This document shows, piece after piece, positions 62,833 to 64,000 of a stretch of DNA of 64,000 bases (positions are counted from its first letter, which is position 1; the number at the start of each line of letters is the position of its first letter). The DNA is from Deltaproteobacteria bacterium (GTDB lineage: Bacteria; Myxococcota_A; Polyangia; Polyangiales; Ga0077539). The stretch covers positions 62,001 through 126,000 of the forward strand of contig JAUXYJ010000076.1 of assembly GCA_030694465.1 (NCBI GenBank), in the 5' to 3' direction. The notes beneath the pieces are model-generated. The model saw nothing but the letters and a program-made list of their open reading frames with translations. It ran no database searches and was not told the origin of the DNA. A program made the position numbers and the translations under genes.

Positions 62833-63948
62833 ATGCGATACTGCACTCGTTGCGTGTACCCCGCGGCCGCTGCGACCCCACTCACGTTTGATGCCAATGG
62901 CGTTTGTTCGGGATGCCGTGCTAGCGAACAGCGCAAGTCGATCGACTGGAAGCCACGACGTGAAAAGCTCGCCAAGCTTCTCGATTCGTACCGCAGCAAA
63001 GACAACGACTACGATTGCATCATCCCGGTGAGTGGCGGCAAAGACAGCTACTATCAGGCTCATGTGATCGTAAAAGAGTTTGGCCTCAAGGCGCTGTTTG
63101 TTACCTACCATGGCAACAACTATCTGCCCGTAGGAGAGCGCAATCTTCGCAGGATGCGCGAGGTGTTTGACTGCGATCACCACATCTTCGAACCGTCCGT
63201 TGAAGTTCTCAAGAAGCTCAACCGGGAAGCGTTCTACAAGATGGGGGACATGAACTGGCACGCACACTGCGGGATCTTTACGTATCCGGTACAAGCCGCT
63301 TACCGATTTAAGGTCCCTTTGCTCATCTGGGGTGAGCACGGTTACACAGACCTTGCCGGCATGTTCTCAATGAATGACTACGTCGAGATGACTGCCAAAT
63401 ACCGTCTCGAGCACGCACAGCGTGGCTATGATTGGCACGATTTTGTGGGCAAACAGGGGCTCCGCGAGAAAGACCTGTTGTGGGCGAAGTATCCAACGGA
63501 TGACCAGCTGGACGAAGTTGGAGTCCGGGGAATTTATATCTTCAACTACGTGCCGTGGGAGGCCAATGAGCACACGGCGCTTGTTGAGAAAGAGTATGGG
63601 TGGGAGCAGAGCCCTGAGCCATTTGAGCGTACGTATCGACGCATGTCCAACCTGGACGACATGCACGAAAACGGGATGCATGACTATCTAAAGTACATCA
63701 AATTTGGATATGGCCGTGCCACAGATCATGCGTGCAAGGACATCCGCGCCGGTAGAATGACTCGCGAAGTGGGCATTGAGATGGTCCGCAAGTATGACCA
63801 CGTGAAGTCTTCGGACTTGGCGCGATGGCTACACTATGTGGACATGACTGAAGCTGAGTTTGATCGTGTCGCGGACACGTTTCGCGATTCGCGTGTGTGG
63901 AGCAAGAACGCAAGCGGCGAGTGGGTTAAGGACAACCTCTGGGACTGA
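62833..63948 (+). CDS. N-acetyl sugar amidotransferase (WbpG/PseA-like)
   Basis: ATG 62833 follows hisF after 14 bp. The 371-aa protein starts with a zinc-ribbon (CTRCVYP...CSGC), followed by the PP-loop ATP-pyrophosphatase motif PVSGGKDSYYQ. Other landmarks are GEHGYTDLAGMFSMNDY and a C-terminal helical segment. The family converts an acetamido group on a nucleotide-activated sugar to an acetamidino group, using ammonia from HisH/HisF. Related enzymes work on O-antigen mannuronic acid or pseudaminic/legionaminic acid. The sugar here is unknown, since only the first genes are in view. Confidence 0.9.
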   Translation: MRYCTRCVYPAAAATPLTFDANGVCSGCRASEQRKSIDWKPRREKLAKLLDSYRSKDNDYDCIIPVSGGKDSYYQAHVIVKEFGLKALFVTYHGNNYLPVGERNLRRMREVFDCDHHIFEPSVEVLKKLNREAFYKMGDMNWHAHCGIFTYPVQAAYRFKVPLLIWGEHGYTDLAGMFSMNDYVEMTAKYRLEHAQRGYDWHDFVGKQGLREKDLLWAKYPTDDQLDEVGVRGIYIFNYVPWEANEHTALVEKEYGWEQSPEPFERTYRRMSNLDDMHENGMHDYLKYIKFGYGRATDHACKDIRAGRMTREVGIEMVRKYDHVKSSDLARWLHYVDMTEAEFDRVADTFRDSRVWSKNASGEWVKDNLWD

Positions 63949-63954
63949 ATCACT

Positions 63955-64000
63955 ATGAAACCATTAAAAGAACGCGATATTCGTCCCTCGGACCACGGCG
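63955..64000 (+). CDS. Start of next polysaccharide-locus gene (3' end outside window)
   Basis: ATG 63955 lies 6 bp after the amidotransferase stop. Only about 15 codons (MKPLKERDIRPSDHG) are present before the window ends. Spacing suggests co-transcription. The residues visible are too few to name a family. Confidence 0.6.
   Translation, partial: MKPLKERDIRPSDHG

Overview
This 64 kb window is a GC-rich bacterial chromosome segment with densely packed genes on both strands. The gene content points to Myxococcota, with order unresolved. There are three Hanks-type Ser/Thr kinases, one carrying the HRDVSPHNV catalytic loop common in that phylum. Many lipoproteins have Asp-rich linkers, one has MopE-like metal-binding motifs, one is HmuY-like, and one has many Cys-rich repeats. 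No rRNA, tRNA, CRISPR array, insertion sequence or origin was recognised. The assignment rests on recognition from sequence alone; no database search was run.

Layout. 1-4.3 kb: end of a secreted beta-sandwich protein, a 43-bp tandem repeat, a MopE/PKD lipoprotein and a zinc-ribbon membrane protein. 4.4-7.4 kb: a three-gene flavin/[2Fe-2S] dehydrogenase operon related to SoxAB, HcnABC and hydroxyproline dehydrogenases. 7.4-15 kb: M28 peptidase, a membrane/TPR-like protein, a GH3 (NagZ-like) enzyme, a HAD-DUF924 fusion, a cupredoxin, an orphan ABC substrate-binding protein and a small membrane protein. 15-21.4 kb: a four-gene operon of unrecognised exported proteins, three of its genes joined by ATGA overlaps, headed by a YdcF-like lipoprotein. 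21.5-27.9 kb: arginine decarboxylase, HmuY-like lipoprotein, a FIST sensor with an internally duplicated partner, and a bfd-bfr pair whose bacterioferritin has lost its ferroxidase ligands. 28-36.4 kb (all minus): a thioredoxin-like/MauG fusion, M20 peptidase, TerB-like protein, DUF2237 protein, PhoR-PhoB and two unknowns. 36.6-46.3 kb (all plus): Ser/Thr kinase, class II amidotransferase, membrane protein, CtpA-type protease, a second kinase, homocysteine methyltransferase/MTHFR and two lipoproteins. 46.3-55.7 kb: DUF4336 protein, Ppx/GppA, a third kinase, a large lipoprotein, GNAT enzyme, TauE/SafE transporter, N-formylglutamate amidohydrolase, thioredoxin-like lipoprotein and a membrane protein. 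55.7-60.9 kb: a duplicated gene fragment, then a two-gene lipoprotein cassette flanked by 32-bp direct repeats. 60.9-64 kb: a HisF remnant, then the start of a surface-polysaccharide locus (HisH, HisF and a WbpG/PseA-type amidotransferase) with visibly lower GC.

The strongest unexplained signals are four. First, a dispersed 16-20 bp palindrome (core CCGGCGACGTCGCCGG; five exact and four near copies) sits mainly between convergent genes. Second, four copies of an 8-bp repeat lie in the first codons of the Cys-rich lipoprotein, which looks like a phase-variation switch. Third, there are degenerate redox or iron proteins: a bacterioferritin without ferroxidase carboxylates and a thioredoxin domain with Ser in place of both Cys, fused to a di-heme peroxidase. 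Fourth, a FIST sensor is translationally coupled to a protein made of two copies of one helical module.
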